Shown here one piece after another: positions 1 through 9,323 of a stretch of DNA of 64,000 nt (positions within the stretch are counted from its first letter, which is position 1; every line of letters begins with the position of its first letter). The stretch covers positions 1-64,000 of the forward strand of contig SAJS01000024.1 of NCBI GenBank assembly GCA_004017535.1, in the 5' to 3' direction. The position numbers and the translations under genes are program-made. The notes beneath the pieces are model-generated. The model saw only the letters and a program-made list of their open reading frames with translations, made no database searches and had not been told where the DNA came from. The stretch comes from Mesorhizobium sp. GTDB lineage: Bacteria; Pseudomonadota; Alphaproteobacteria; Rhizobiales; Rhizobiaceae.

Positions 1-392
1 GCGAAACCAGGAGCTAACGCGTCATCCGGAAGGCGTGTGCGACCAGCAAACGGACGCCGGTCACCTTCATTCTCGATACCGAGGTCGAACATTTCCTTCG
101 GATCGGGGCCGGCGTCGGGATGTAGCACCTCCCCGTGCAATGGACTGTACCCACGAGCGGTAGCAGGGTACACGTTTTGTGCGGAGTGACCGAAGCGTTC
201 CTTTGCCGACTGTGGCAACGCGAAGAACCGCCGGCAAGCCTTGATCGCTTCGGAGATCTGTTCTTTCGGGATTCCGTGCTCAAGGTAGAAGAACCCGTAC
301 ACCTCGCAGGCCAGGCGAAGGCGATCGCGCTCTTCGTGTCGCGTTGCATCGGATGACAGTTTCGCCAGTGAGATTTGCGGTAGCGTGATCAT
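1..392 (-). CDS. 2-oxoglutarate/Fe(II) dioxygenase, N-terminal part (runs off the left edge)
   Basis: The reading frame opens at an ATG at 392-390 and stays open to base 1, giving about 130 residues. The N-terminal section looks like the DIOX_N domain of isopenicillin-N-synthase-type oxygenases: 'GFFYLEHGIP' near residue 38, then 'FFALPQSAKERF', then 'GYSPLHGEVL'. The iron-binding His/Asp residues of this family lie in the C-terminal half and are outside the window, so activity cannot be judged. Its ATG overlaps the TGA of the upstream methyltransferase (ATGA), which indicates translational coupling and a shared operon. Such enzymes hydroxylate, desaturate or cyclise small molecules; the substrate is unknown. 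Family call is firm, function is inferred. Confidence 0.8.
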   Translation of the reverse strand, partial: MITLPQISLAKLSSDATRHEERDRLRLACEVYGFFYLEHGIPKEQISEAIKACRRFFALPQSAKERFGHSAQNVYPATARGYSPLHGEVLHPDAGPDPKEMFDLGIENEGDRRPFAGRTRLPDDALAPGF

Positions 393-1096
393 TGTTGCTC
401 CTTCATTGGTGCGTTGGCTTTATCGGTCACCTGGAAAACCCAGTAATGCGCGCCCTCCTCCGCGATGTATTTTCCGTCGTTGAGACATTGGGCCGTCACA
501 AGCACGCCCGTATCCTGTAGACGCCGCACTTCATCCCCAAAGGATGTGGTCTCCGCATAGCTCTTGCGGGTGCTTGCGATGATGAATCCGTTGGGGCGCG
601 TCACGCGAGCCAGTTCGCGCAGTGCGTCCGGTCGGATGTGCCCGAGCGTGAAGACGCCGCAGCAGACCGTAATGTCATAGCTCGCGGTGGAGTAGCCGGA
701 GAGCGGCCCGTTAAGGTCGACATCGCCTCGGACATGCCGGTATGCGCGGGTTTTCCGGGCCTGTTCGGCCATCTCCTCGGAGAGGTCGATCCCGTCGATC
801 AACCGGAAGCCGAGGCGTTCCAGTTCCACGCCGACGAGGCCCGTTCCGCAGCCGGCGTCCAGGATTGCGATGGCTGCTCGCTTATTGGCCAAATAGGCTG
901 TCTGCACCGTGCCCGCCAGTTCCGCAACAATCGCCGGCCCGCAGTATTCATCCCGGCCGACATCCAACTCGTAGGAACTTGCCCATTCACGATAAAAGCG
1001 TGCCAAGCGATCGACGTCGCCGTCGAGCGCATGGGAATCCTTGATGCGTTTGCGTGCGGCTTGCTCCAGTGCGGTCCGCTGATCGAGGGTATTCAT
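389..1096 (-). CDS. Class I SAM-dependent methyltransferase
   Basis: About 235 residues. The SAM-binding motif I 'ILDAGCGTGLVGVELERLG' is clear near residue 80, followed by an acidic residue at the end of beta-2 ('IDGIDLSEEM') and a motif like 'DITVCCGVFTLGHI'. The start at 1096 is preferred over an in-frame ATG at 1120 because a strong ribosome site (GGAGGAAT, 1100-1107) precedes it at the right spacing. The stop overlaps the start of the dioxygenase gene by 4 bases. Together with the divergent ATP-grasp gene this suggests tailoring of a small metabolite; the acceptor is unknown. Confidence 0.88.
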   Translation of the reverse strand: MNTLDQRTALEQAARKRIKDSHALDGDVDRLARFYREWASSYELDVGRDEYCGPAIVAELAGTVQTAYLANKRAAIAILDAGCGTGLVGVELERLGFRLIDGIDLSEEMAEQARKTRAYRHVRGDVDLNGPLSGYSTASYDITVCCGVFTLGHIRPDALRELARVTRPNGFIIASTRKSYAETTSFGDEVRRLQDTGVLVTAQCLNDGKYIAEEGAHYWVFQVTDKANAPMKEQQ

Positions 1097-1802
1097 GTCA
1101 ATTCCTCCGTATAGGGGCAAATTAGGTGCGGTACAGTTCTCATCGGCGGCGCAATTGCCGCGAACCTTGCGATCATTGGTCGCCCCATGCTGCCCGTACC
1201 AATGAATCCTACGCGTTCGGCGCTACGGAAACAGCCCGCTCTTAAAGTCGCTACATTAGACTTCCGAAAGCATTAATTTGCTTCGAAAGGTTATGTTTCT
1301 CTTCCCCATATTTGACGTCAGAATAGGGACCAAACTCGTCCTGACGACAAGCTAAAATATGTTAAAAAAGTATGTGAATTCTGTAAGGCGACTTTATAAT
1401 TAGCTCTAGAAAACTCGAATACAATCGAGAGCTGTTCGACAAAAGACGGAATGCGCGGAACCCGTGGAAATTCGCGTTGGTGGGCGTTACGGAACCGTGG
1501 GAGACCAGGAACTTCCGATCCTGACAATCTCTCCGTCGAAAGCGCGCCAGCAGCCAAAGGTCGTATCCACGCTTTCAAGCTTCCAAAAGAAGCTTCGAAT
1601 CAGAACGTAGTCTTAACGATTTTACGGCCTTAGGCTGATCCTACCCCGGCCAATTCGTCAGTCTCACTGCCTGACCACCACTCGCCAATTCGCGCGCGGA
1701 CATTGCAACAGATCTTTCAAGTAACTTTGCACAATCTTTACGACCGCAAATCACTGAAAATGGTACGTTCACGACAATGATAGGAGGTCAGTCCGAAAAT
1801 CA
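1097..1802. other. Divergent intergenic region, no gene seen
   Basis: About 700 bases between the methyltransferase operon and the ATP-grasp gene. It is more A/T-rich than its neighbours around 1230-1420. I found no nod box, no tts box and no paired TGT-N10-ACA elements. It presumably holds two divergent promoters that I cannot place. Confidence 0.5.
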
Positions 1803-3104
1803 ATGCCTATGCAAACTGATGTATGCTCAGACGGCCGAATAGCAAGCGACATGAGGGCAGCAGCCATGACAAGAAGAGCGCTCATATTAATCGAAATCTA
1901 TCCATGGGACGTTGGTCCGCTCTACGTCCAAGCGGCCCTGCGTCTTGGTCTTCACCCAATTATCCTTTCGGCTGATCCAGCTCGGTACAACCGTCTGACG
2001 CCGCAAAGCATCGTCATTCGTGTCGATACAGACAACCTCGACGCGCTGATCCACGAATGTCTTCAGCTACGTGCGAACTATGACATTGCTGGGATTACAA
2101 GCACCGGTGACTCATTCTATGCGACAGTTGGAAAGCTCTGCCGGCATTTCGATTTACCCGGACCCGACCCCGAATCCGTTGAACGGTGCTGCGACAAATT
2201 AGTTCAACGTCAACTCCTCGCGGAGGCGGGCGTCCCAATACCTGCTTATCGTTTAGCAGCGAACGCGACGGACATAGAACGCTCTGCCACAGAGATTGGC
2301 CTACCAGTGATTCTTAAGCCGGCCGAAGGGAGTTTTAGCTGCGGAGTCCGCTTGTGCCGCACCGTCGATGAGTTATTCGAACATTCGACCTATCTGTTGG
2401 GCGGGAAGCATAAATGGCAGTCTTCGCCGAGGATACTGGTCGAAGAATTCGCACAAGGCCCGTATTTTAGTGCGGAGATAATGGGGAATGACATCATTGG
2501 GATCGGGACCGCTGACTTGGGCGATCTTCCATACTTCGTATTTCGAGAGTGCGCCTTCCCGGCCGCGCTGGCCTATGACCAGCGTAAGTGCATCGCCGAA
2601 GTTTCGCTGAACTGTTTGCGAGCTCTCGGCCTTGGCTGGGGGCCAACAGGCATTGAGTTCCGGTGGACGATGCGTGGCCCAGTCGTCATCGAAGTCAATC
2701 CACGTCTTCCTTGCACACCAACTCCCCAACTGATTCGGCTGGCTTACGGCATCGATCTTGTCACCGAGCACATCAAGCTGGCGATCGGCGAGGCATGGGA
2801 TTTGCAAAAAAGGCAATCCCACACTGCAGCCGCGCGGCTACTTGTTCCAGACCGCGATGGCATAATTGATTCGATCGTTGGCGAGAGTCGGGCGGTCGCA
2901 CTATCCGGTGTCGCCGAGGTAAATTTCCGCGTTGAACCCAAGACGCCGATTCTCAGGAAAGGCGATTCCCGAGACTGGATTGGCTATGTCATAGCCGCTT
3001 CACCTAGCCTTGCGCGGACGGAGGAGATACTTGAGGGTGCCGTCAGCTTGATCGATTGGTCGATCACACCATTTTCGACCCGCGGCGAAACAGGAACAAC
3101 TTGA
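1803..3104 (+). CDS. ATP-grasp carboxylate-amine ligase-like protein
   Basis: 433 residues from the first ATG; an AGGAGGT lies at 1782-1788, 14 bases upstream, slightly long, so the second ATG (1809) or Met22 (1866, before 'TRRALILIEIYPW') are alternatives. Layout follows the ATP-grasp fold: a pre-ATP-grasp Rossmann-like N-terminus, 'CCDKLVQRQLLAEAGVPIP' introducing the ATP-grasp, 'GLPVILKPAEGSFSCGV' as the nucleotide-binding lysine/glycine loop, 'ILVEEFAQGPYFSAE' for the hinge, and 'GPTGIEFRW...VVIEVNPRLP' with the metal-binding Glu/Asn. These enzymes activate a carboxylate as acyl phosphate and join it to an amine, as in dipeptide ligases. The neighbours (methyltransferase, 2OG oxygenase) support a small biosynthetic locus; substrates are unknown. 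Confidence 0.82.
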   Translation: MPMQTDVCSDGRIASDMRAAAMTRRALILIEIYPWDVGPLYVQAALRLGLHPIILSADPARYNRLTPQSIVIRVDTDNLDALIHECLQLRANYDIAGITSTGDSFYATVGKLCRHFDLPGPDPESVERCCDKLVQRQLLAEAGVPIPAYRLAANATDIERSATEIGLPVILKPAEGSFSCGVRLCRTVDELFEHSTYLLGGKHKWQSSPRILVEEFAQGPYFSAEIMGNDIIGIGTADLGDLPYFVFRECAFPAALAYDQRKCIAEVSLNCLRALGLGWGPTGIEFRWTMRGPVVIEVNPRLPCTPTPQLIRLAYGIDLVTEHIKLAIGEAWDLQKRQSHTAAARLLVPDRDGIIDSIVGESRAVALSGVAEVNFRVEPKTPILRKGDSRDWIGYVIAASPSLARTEEILEGAVSLIDWSITPFSTRGETGTT

Positions 3105-3185
3105 GGCCCTTCGCCGCGGAGGGGGGCGCAGACCAAAAAATTTCACTTGGATGTCGGCGACATGATGGAGCCCGAAGACGAACTA

Positions 3186-4028
3186 GAGCGTGTCTTCAGT
3201 TAGGGGATTCCCAAATCAGTGTTTGAGTGCTTCATAGGTGGTCGGTTTGATTTGGGGAACCGACCGATGCGGCGATACGGACTTCGCGACGACCAGTGGG
3301 ATCGGGTCAAGGATTTCCTGCCCGGCCGTGAGGGCCATGTGGGCGGAACGGCGCAGGACAACCGGCTGTTTGTCGAAGCGGTGCTCTACCGCTACCGGGC
3401 GGGTATTCCCTGGCGCGACCTGCCACCACGTTTCGGGGACTGGAAGATTGTCTGGCAACGCTTCGACCGGTGGGCCAAGAGTGGCGTTTTTGACCGATCT
3501 TCAAGACTTTGGCCAGTGATCACGACAACGAGTACATGTCGCTGGACGCAACCATCGTGCGGGCTCACCAACACAGCGCCGGCGCCCAAAAAAAGCGGGC
3601 GAAAACCAAGCCATCGGACGCTCCCGAGGCGGACTGATCACCAAGATCCACGCCGTGGTCGACGCCTTGGGCAACCCCGTCGGCTTCTCTTTGACCCCCG
3701 GCCAAGCCTCCGATCTTAGCCAACTGGGCCGCTGCTCGACCAAGTCGACCCGCAAGCCCTTCTTGCGGACAAGGCCTACGACGCCGACGCCCTCATCCAG
3801 ACCCACAAGGACCGCCGAATCACCCCGGTCATCCCACCCAAGGCCAACCGCCTCATCCCGCACCAGACCGATTTCGCACTCTACCGCGAGCGCAATCTCG
3901 TCGAGCGGTTCTTCAACAAGCTCAACACTTCCGCGCCATCGCCACGCGTTATGACAAGACCGCGCGCAATTTCCTTGCCGTCGTCCAACTCGTCGCCATA
4001 ACTTTCCTCCTCAACTGAGGACACGCCC
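3186..4028 (+). mobile_element. IS5-family (IS427-type) insertion sequence, inactivated
   Basis: Imperfect terminal inverted repeats are visible: the left end begins GAGCGTGTCTTCAGTT (3186 on) and the reverse complement of the right end begins GGGCGTGTCCTCAGTT (ending 4028). Both ends are flanked by TA, matching the 2-bp target duplication of this group. It carries one broken transposase gene. Confidence 0.8.
3267..4018 (+). pseudogene. IS5-family transposase, frameshifted
   Basis: The N-terminal frame reads 'MRRYGLRDDQWDRVKDFLPG...IPWRDLPPRFGDW'. A one-base loss near 3495 moves the homology ('FKTLASDHDNEYMSLDATIV') to another frame. An A7G run near 3589-3596 is where IS427 elements normally shift -1, and homology continues as 'GENQAIGRSRGGLITKIHA'. 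Further shifts occur near 3730 and 3930 before 'TARNFLAVVQLVAITFLLN'. At least three lesions beyond the programmed one make it non-functional. Confidence 0.82.
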
Positions 4029-4052
4029 TAGTAGTCGTCCCTGAAGAACCCA

Positions 4053-5610
4053 CTTGCTAGTCGACCGTGAACTAATCCGCAAGCCATTGATCTGGCCTGG
4101 GAAGCGGATAGCGTCTTTTGAATTGCAGGATTAGCGGTATTTGGACGCTGTTTTCCTGCAATTCGGTTTTCGATTCCCTTGTGCTGCGGAGCGTGATTCA
4201 CTCGGTTCGGCGGCGGCGAATCGAGGGGACGGCGAATGTCCAGGCCACGCGAGAAGCGCGAGACGGGAGAGCAGGACCTGTTCCGCTCCAGGCTCGATCA
4301 GATCATCAACATGAAGCACGAACTGGTGCGGCTGGCGCAGGCGATCGACTGGCCGGTGCTGGAGGAGCGTTTCGGCGCCGTCTATTCGGACGGCCCCGGC
4401 ATGCCGCCGCTGCCGACCCGGCTGATGGCGGGGCTGGCGATCCTCAAGCACACCTTCAACCTGTCGGATGAGGTGCTGTGCGAGCGCTGGGTGGAGAACC
4501 CTTACTTCCAGTATCTCACCGGCGAGACGTTCTTTTGCCATACGCTGCCGTTCGACCGCTCCTCGATGACGCGTTGGCGCAGCCGTATGGGCGAGGAGCG
4601 GATCATGGTGCTGTTGCAGGAGAGCCTCAGCCTCGCGGTCAAGACCGGGCGATGAAACCGGCCGACACGCGCCAGGTGATCGTCGACACCACCGTGCAGC
4701 CGAAGAACGTCATGTTCCCGACCGACGCCAAGCTCATCCATCGGGCACGCGAACGGCTGGTGCGGCTGGCCAAGAGGACGGGGCTCCATTTGCGCCAGAG
4801 TTATGTGCGGGTCGGCAAGCTGGCGCTGATCAGCCACCAGCGCTATGCCCACGCCAAGCAGTTCAAGCGGGCCAACAAGGCGCTACGCAAGCTCAAGACC
4901 TATCTCGGCCGGACCATTCGCGACATTGGTCGCCAGATCGCCGGCGATGCGGGGCTGGACGCGCTCTTCAAATGGCCGCTGTACCAGCCTGCCACCGTTC
5001 TCGAGCAACGTCAGCGCCAGCGCGGCCGCAAGATCTACAGCCTGCACGCGCACGAGGTGGAATGCATCGGCAAGGGCAAGGCACATATGCCCTACGAGTT
5101 CGGGGTAAAGGTGTCGGTGGCCACCACGCTGAAGCGCTCCAGGGGTGGCCAGTTCGCCCTGCATGCAAAGCACTGCCCGGCAATCCCTATGACGGCCACA
5201 CGCTGGCAAGCGTCATCCCCGACATGGAAAAGACCATCGGCAACGAGATCGGCCGCATCCTCGCCGACGCCGGCTATCGCGGCCATAACGCACCGCAGAG
5301 CCACAAGCTCAGGGTCTTCACCGCCGGCCAGAAACGCCGCGTCACCCCAGCCAAAGCGCCAGATGCGGCGGCGCTCGGCGGTCGAGCCCGTCATCGGCCA
5401 CATCAAGAGCGAACACCGCATGGGCCGCAACTACCTCGCCGGCCAGCAGGGCGACGCCCTCAACGCCATTCTGGCCGCCGTCGGATACAGCTTCTCCCTC
5501 CTGCTCAGGTGGCTGAAGGGATTTTTGTGGCTTCTCATCGCAGCCCTACAAAGTCAGCCGAAAGAGCTCGAAGCCTGATCCCTCTCATTGTTCACGGCCG
5601 ACTTGCTATG
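4053..5610 (+). mobile_element. IS5-superfamily insertion sequence, degenerate
   Basis: A transposase remnant (4236-5578) is bracketed by candidate inverted repeats: AGTCGACCGTGAAC near 4059-4072 matches the reverse complement of GTTCACGGCCGACT near 5590-5603. The element sits about 20 bases downstream of the preceding IS, so the two are stacked side by side. Exact ends are uncertain. Confidence 0.6.
4236..5578 (+). pseudogene. IS5/IS1182-like transposase, frameshifted
   Basis: Homology begins 'MSRPREKRETGEQDLFRSRL' with 'SDEVLCERWVENPYFQYLTG' and 'LPFDRSSMTRWRSRMG', shifts frame near 4650 to 'DTRQVIVDTTVQPKNVMFPTD', shifts again near 5180 to 'NPYDGHTLASVIPDMEKTIG', and a third time near 5360 to 'SAVEPVIGHIKSEHRMGRNY'. 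These are the usual blocks of an IS5-type DDE transposase, in order, in three different frames, so the gene is dead. Confidence 0.82.
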
Positions 5611-5638
5611 CTGCCGGCTTGCGCATCTCGGAGGCGGT

Positions 5639-5866
5639 TCAGCTGAAGCCCACGTGCGCCTGCCAAAGGGCGTCGCAGACGATCGCCCTGGTGACGCCGC
5701 CGAAGAAGGCGAGCGCCCGCACCTGGCCCTCGATCCAGTCCGGCAGCTTCTGGCTGGACCTGGCAAAGGCGAAGGTCAGATTGGAGGCGCCCAGCACCGC
5801 GACAACTTTTCGGCAAAGCGCCGACGCAATGTGCCCCGTGTTGGGCGTTGCACCAAGGTAAGGCAA
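5639..5866 (-). pseudogene. IS21-family transposase (IstA) internal fragment
   Basis: The minus strand reads 'VVAVLGASNLTFAFARSS' and 'LPDWIEGQVRALAFFGGVT', the well-conserved catalytic-core block of IstA. Neither the N-terminal helix-turn-helix nor the C-terminus is present. The fragment abuts the right end of the preceding IS. Confidence 0.7.
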
Positions 5867-6420
5867 TTCCTTGTTCTAAATCCTCTCGCTGGCCAGTAGC
5901 ACTATCCGCGCCCTCGCGGCAGGCCTTGCGCCGTGCCTCGACGCCGGACCAGACCCTCCAGTTCCCTCCGCTCTGCTGCGGAGCCAGCGCCTTGAGCAGC
6001 GGCCAACCTGGACTCGTCCCGTCCTCCAGAAGCAAAATGTTACGCAGATGCTTGTCCACCCTGACCCGAGCCATCCTCCTGCACGCTGTCGCCGTTGCGC
6101 GCGACGAAGACCGCAACGCTTCATCGCGCTTGGCGTAGTGGCACTGGGACCGCCCATGGAATGACTCATGCGAGGCGTCTCAAGGCTGTCCGCGATCCAG
6201 CGCCAGATCTCTGCCTGGCCCGAGGCGCGCAGAGCTGGCCGGTTGTGCAGGAGCCGTCGGCAATATCCGCCTTCCTCGTTCGGATGGGTAACGCTGGCGT
6301 CTCCCGTCGCATTCTATCTCGCTTTCCGAACGTAGCCGTGATGCGAACTCTTGCTGCATATAAAGTCGAATCAGGGGGATTAGGGTCATACGATACGGAG
6401 TCTTGACTTTGGCAGTCGCT
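5867..6420. other. No recognisable gene
   Basis: The minus strand contains a stretch reading 'NILLLEDGTSPGWPLLKALA' that may be a relic of a real protein, but I cannot name it and it has no intact start or stop context. Likely more insertion-sequence debris. Confidence 0.4.
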
Positions 6421-6480
6421 CTGTGACATTACCTATATAAGGGCCGAAAGAAGGCGATATGGATCATGTATAGGTCACAG
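6421..6480. promoter_or_regulatory. Candidate hipB operator (inverted repeat)
   Basis: An imperfect inverted repeat brackets the region just before hipB: CTGTGA...ACCTATA at 6421-6437 pairs with TATAGGTCACAG at 6469-6480. HipB-type antitoxins bind inverted repeats in their own promoters, so autoregulation is inferred from position. Confidence 0.5.
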
Positions 6481-6488
6481 AGACCCGA

Positions 6489-6827
6489 ATGACGGCAACG
6501 CATAAACGCACCTATTCGCGCTACGCGATGGAAGCGCTTGGCCTTTTCGGTAAGACCGTCCGGCTTGGCCGGATGCAGCACCGGTTAACCGCACAGGAGT
6601 TAGCCGAGAGAATCGGTGTTTCACGCAGCACCCTGCAGCGCATCGAGAAGGGCGATCCCAAAGTCGAAATCGGACTGATGTTCGAAGCTGCTGCCATTGT
6701 CGGTGTGAAGCTGTTCGATGCCGACGGCAATGGCATCACAGCCCTCACAGGCCGCATGGACGATCGCATCGCGCTGCTGCCGAAGCACGTCTACAAGGCC
6801 GGCAAGCAGATCGTCGATGAGTTCTAA
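6489..6827 (+). CDS. hipB: HipB-like antitoxin, XRE-family DNA-binding protein
   Basis: 112 residues with one helix-turn-helix: 'RLTAQELAERIGVSRSTLQRI' around residues 34-54. The C-terminal part 'IALLPKHVYKAGKQIVDEF' is of the kind that contacts the toxin. Its stop lies 11 bases inside the hipA start, the usual antitoxin-first overlapping arrangement. It should neutralise HipA and repress the operon through the repeat at 6421-6480. Such pairs stabilise mobile islands. Confidence 0.85.
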   Translation: MTATHKRTYSRYAMEALGLFGKTVRLGRMQHRLTAQELAERIGVSRSTLQRIEKGDPKVEIGLMFEAAAIVGVKLFDADGNGITALTGRMDDRIALLPKHVYKAGKQIVDEF

Positions 6828-8133
6828 GGTCCCTAAGTACGACGAAGCCTATGTCTGGGTCTGGCTGCCGGGCGAGACCGCGCCGGTTGTCGCCGGGCGG
6901 CTATATGCCCATGACGGACTCGTCAGCTTCAACTATGGCAGGAGCTTTCGTGAACTGGGCAGCGCGATCCCGCTTTATCTCCCGGAACTGCCCCTGAAGG
7001 CAGGCGAATTGCCTTTGCTTCCTGGCCTAACCATGCCGGGATGCATCCGCGATGCTGCCCCTGATGCCTGGGGACGACGGGTTATCCTAAACCGCAAATT
7101 CGGTGTGAAGGGCGATGAAATCGCGCGGCTCGATATTTCAGAACTGACGTTCTTGCTGGAATCAGGCTCGGACCGCATCGGCGCGCTCGATTTTCAGTTT
7201 TCGCCCATGCATTACGAGCCGCGCGCACTGGCCAATGCCACTCTCGAAGAGCTTGTCCAATCGGCGGAGCGGGTAGAGAAAGGTATTCCGCTCACCCCCG
7301 AATTAGATCAGGCGCTGCATCACGGCAGCTCGATCGGCGGCGCAAGGCCAAAGGCGCTGATCGAGGATGACGCCGTCAAGCATGTCGCGAAATTTTCCTC
7401 GTCTGCCGACCTTTACAGCGTCGTCAAAGGAGAATTCATAGCCATGCGGCTTGCCGCCTTGTGCGGCATCAGAGCGGCATCCGTCTCGCTCGTTCGCGCC
7501 GCAGGCAACGACGTGTTGCTCGTCGAGCGATTCGACCGGATCAAGGTCACGGGCGGCTGGCAACGCAAATCCATGGTCTCAGCGCTGACGATGCTCGCGC
7601 TCGATGAGATGATGGCGCGTTACGCCAGCTACCAGGATTTGGCGGAGATCATTCGCCACCGATTCACCGCGCCGTCGGAAACTCTGCGCGAGTTGTTCAG
7701 CCGCATTGTCTTCAACATACTTTGCGGCAACACCGACGATCATGCCCGCAACCATGCGGCATTCTGGGACGGGGCTAGGCTCACCCTCACGCCTGCGTAC
7801 GATATTTGTCCGCAGGCCCGCAGTGGCCAGGAGGCCAGCCAGGCCATGCTCATCAGCGGCAATAACCGCATGAGCCGGATAGCGTCCTGCCTTGAAGCCG
7901 CGCATCACTTCCTGCTCAGCGCGCCGGAAGCTCTTGCGATTGTTGAAGGCCAGCTCCGATGCATTGCCGAGAATTGGCCGCGTGTCAGCGAGGAAGCTAC
8001 GCTATCCGGCATAGATCGCAATCTGTTCTGGGGCCGACAGTTCCTCAATCCCTACGCTTTTACGGCGCTGGAAGGAAGCGCCGACGTTCTCCGCGCTCTG
8101 GCTGACGAACTACGCAACAGTGTTCACGCCTGA
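6817..8133 (+). CDS. hipA: HipA-like Ser/Thr kinase toxin
   Basis: 438 residues from the ATG at 6817, which overlaps hipB; the frame extends further upstream but those residues lie antisense-like over hipB and are unlikely to be used. The N-terminal HipA_N domain is followed by the kinase lobe with 'HHGSSIGGARPKALI' (the conserved glycine-rich loop, near residue 170), 'VERFDR', and the catalytic/metal-binding motif 'CGNTDDHARNHAAF' near residue 305. Length and motifs match HipA proteins that phosphorylate aminoacyl-tRNA synthetases and cause growth arrest. The gene looks intact. Confidence 0.9.
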   Translation: MSSKVPKYDEAYVWVWLPGETAPVVAGRLYAHDGLVSFNYGRSFRELGSAIPLYLPELPLKAGELPLLPGLTMPGCIRDAAPDAWGRRVILNRKFGVKGDEIARLDISELTFLLESGSDRIGALDFQFSPMHYEPRALANATLEELVQSAERVEKGIPLTPELDQALHHGSSIGGARPKALIEDDAVKHVAKFSSSADLYSVVKGEFIAMRLAALCGIRAASVSLVRAAGNDVLLVERFDRIKVTGGWQRKSMVSALTMLALDEMMARYASYQDLAEIIRHRFTAPSETLRELFSRIVFNILCGNTDDHARNHAAFWDGARLTLTPAYDICPQARSGQEASQAMLISGNNRMSRIASCLEAAHHFLLSAPEALAIVEGQLRCIAENWPRVSEEATLSGIDRNLFWGRQFLNPYAFTALEGSADVLRALADELRNSVHA

Positions 8134-8389
8134 TCCGGCGCTGGATTTCGGACAAGCTCGGCAAGCGCAAGACGCCCACAATATGGACAACCCTTGCCGT
8201 GCCAGGACGAAGATTGAACAAACGGCTCTTCAACAGTGACAACGTGCACTGCGGAGAGATGTGGAGCTGACACCGCAAAAGCCCAAGACGCGCGACTTCC
8301 CGCGATACAACTCCACATAACTGAGCGTCTACAAGCGGTGCAGCCAGCCAAACATCCAGCCATCAAAGCGATGATCGTCTGATCTTTTG

Positions 8390-9134
8390 CCGATGACATC
8401 ACGTCGGGGAAGACTTGTTCGAGCGCTTGCCGATTCATATCGATACCGGCCTGGGCGTAGCGCATCGTTAGTTCAGCCCGAGTGGCCTGGCCATCGACTG
8501 ATGGTGGCGATGTCAACACCCGCCTTAACGAGGTGGATGCCGTCGTGTCCCGCAAAGGGCGATGATGGATGCTTTTTTCAGCCAGGGTGGTTCCTTCGCC
8601 CGCAGCCATGTGTGCGCAGCAAGTATCGAACACCGAACCGGGTGAGCAGTGTGGGGCGGTCGTTGCTTTGCTCGGCGGGACAGGGCGATACCAGACGAAG
8701 GTCACAATAGAAGATTCAGGATCCCTGAACTCGTGCATCCGTATTGAACATCAGCGAAAACAGAGCGTAATCCCGCTGTCCAGAAGGCGTGCGGCGGTCG
8801 ATACGCGCCAGGACGCTCTTGATTTCCGGGCTCATCGAGATGTTCGACAGGTGCCACCCACGCGCCCTCTTGAAGGGAAGTGTCACCACCAGTTGCAGCG
8901 TATCCATATATTCGGGGTGCTCCGAAATCAGGAACCGCGCAAAGGCATGCATCGCCGCCAGCCTTGCATTGCGGGTCGCAACTGCCACGCTCGACCTCAA
9001 GTGATGTGAGAAAGCTGCCCATCCTGTCGGTATTGATGTCGGAGACCGCTTCTTTCAAGAATATATTCCCGCTCTCCCGCGGCATGAGCCCGTGGCATGC
9101 TTCGGCCCAATGCTGTGGATTGATGTTTCTTCAT
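8390..9134 (-). pseudogene. Tyrosine recombinase (transposon-type integrase), broken
   Basis: Core-binding homology 'TRNARLAAMHAFARFLISEH' and 'RDYALFSLMFNTDARV' is in one frame (about 8720-9000), the preceding 'MGSFLTSLEVERG' in another, and the C-terminal 'HLVKAGVDIATISRWPGH' with 'MRYAQAGIDMNRQALEQVF' in two more. The catalytic region is thus split by several frameshifts. The upstream bases 9135-9220 read 'MHYLPQLREIATDRFEGAFG', perhaps a relic of a partner recombinase. Confidence 0.75.
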
Positions 9135-9323
9135 GCCACAACCTCGCTGACGAGACCGCCGAAAGCCCCTTCAAAGCGGTCGGTGGCGATCTCTCGCAGC
9201 TGCGGAAGGTAGTGCATTGATTTTTCGTGGAATGGGGACCCTGTTTAAAGGGTGATTTTCGTCCAAACGGGACCCTTTAACGATGGGGTCATCAAGATGC
9301 CTCCGGCTTGATCGGAGGCATTT

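Noticed and set aside
1121..1145. Minus-strand CCGCACCTAATTTGCC as a sigma54 promoter for the methyltransferase
   Set aside because: The invariant GG of the -24 element is absent, and no NifA site lies upstream.
1255..1300. CGAAAG sequences upstream of the methyltransferase as a tts box
   Set aside because: CTTCGAAAGG and TCCGAAAGC occur, but the GTCAG half 11 bases earlier is missing.
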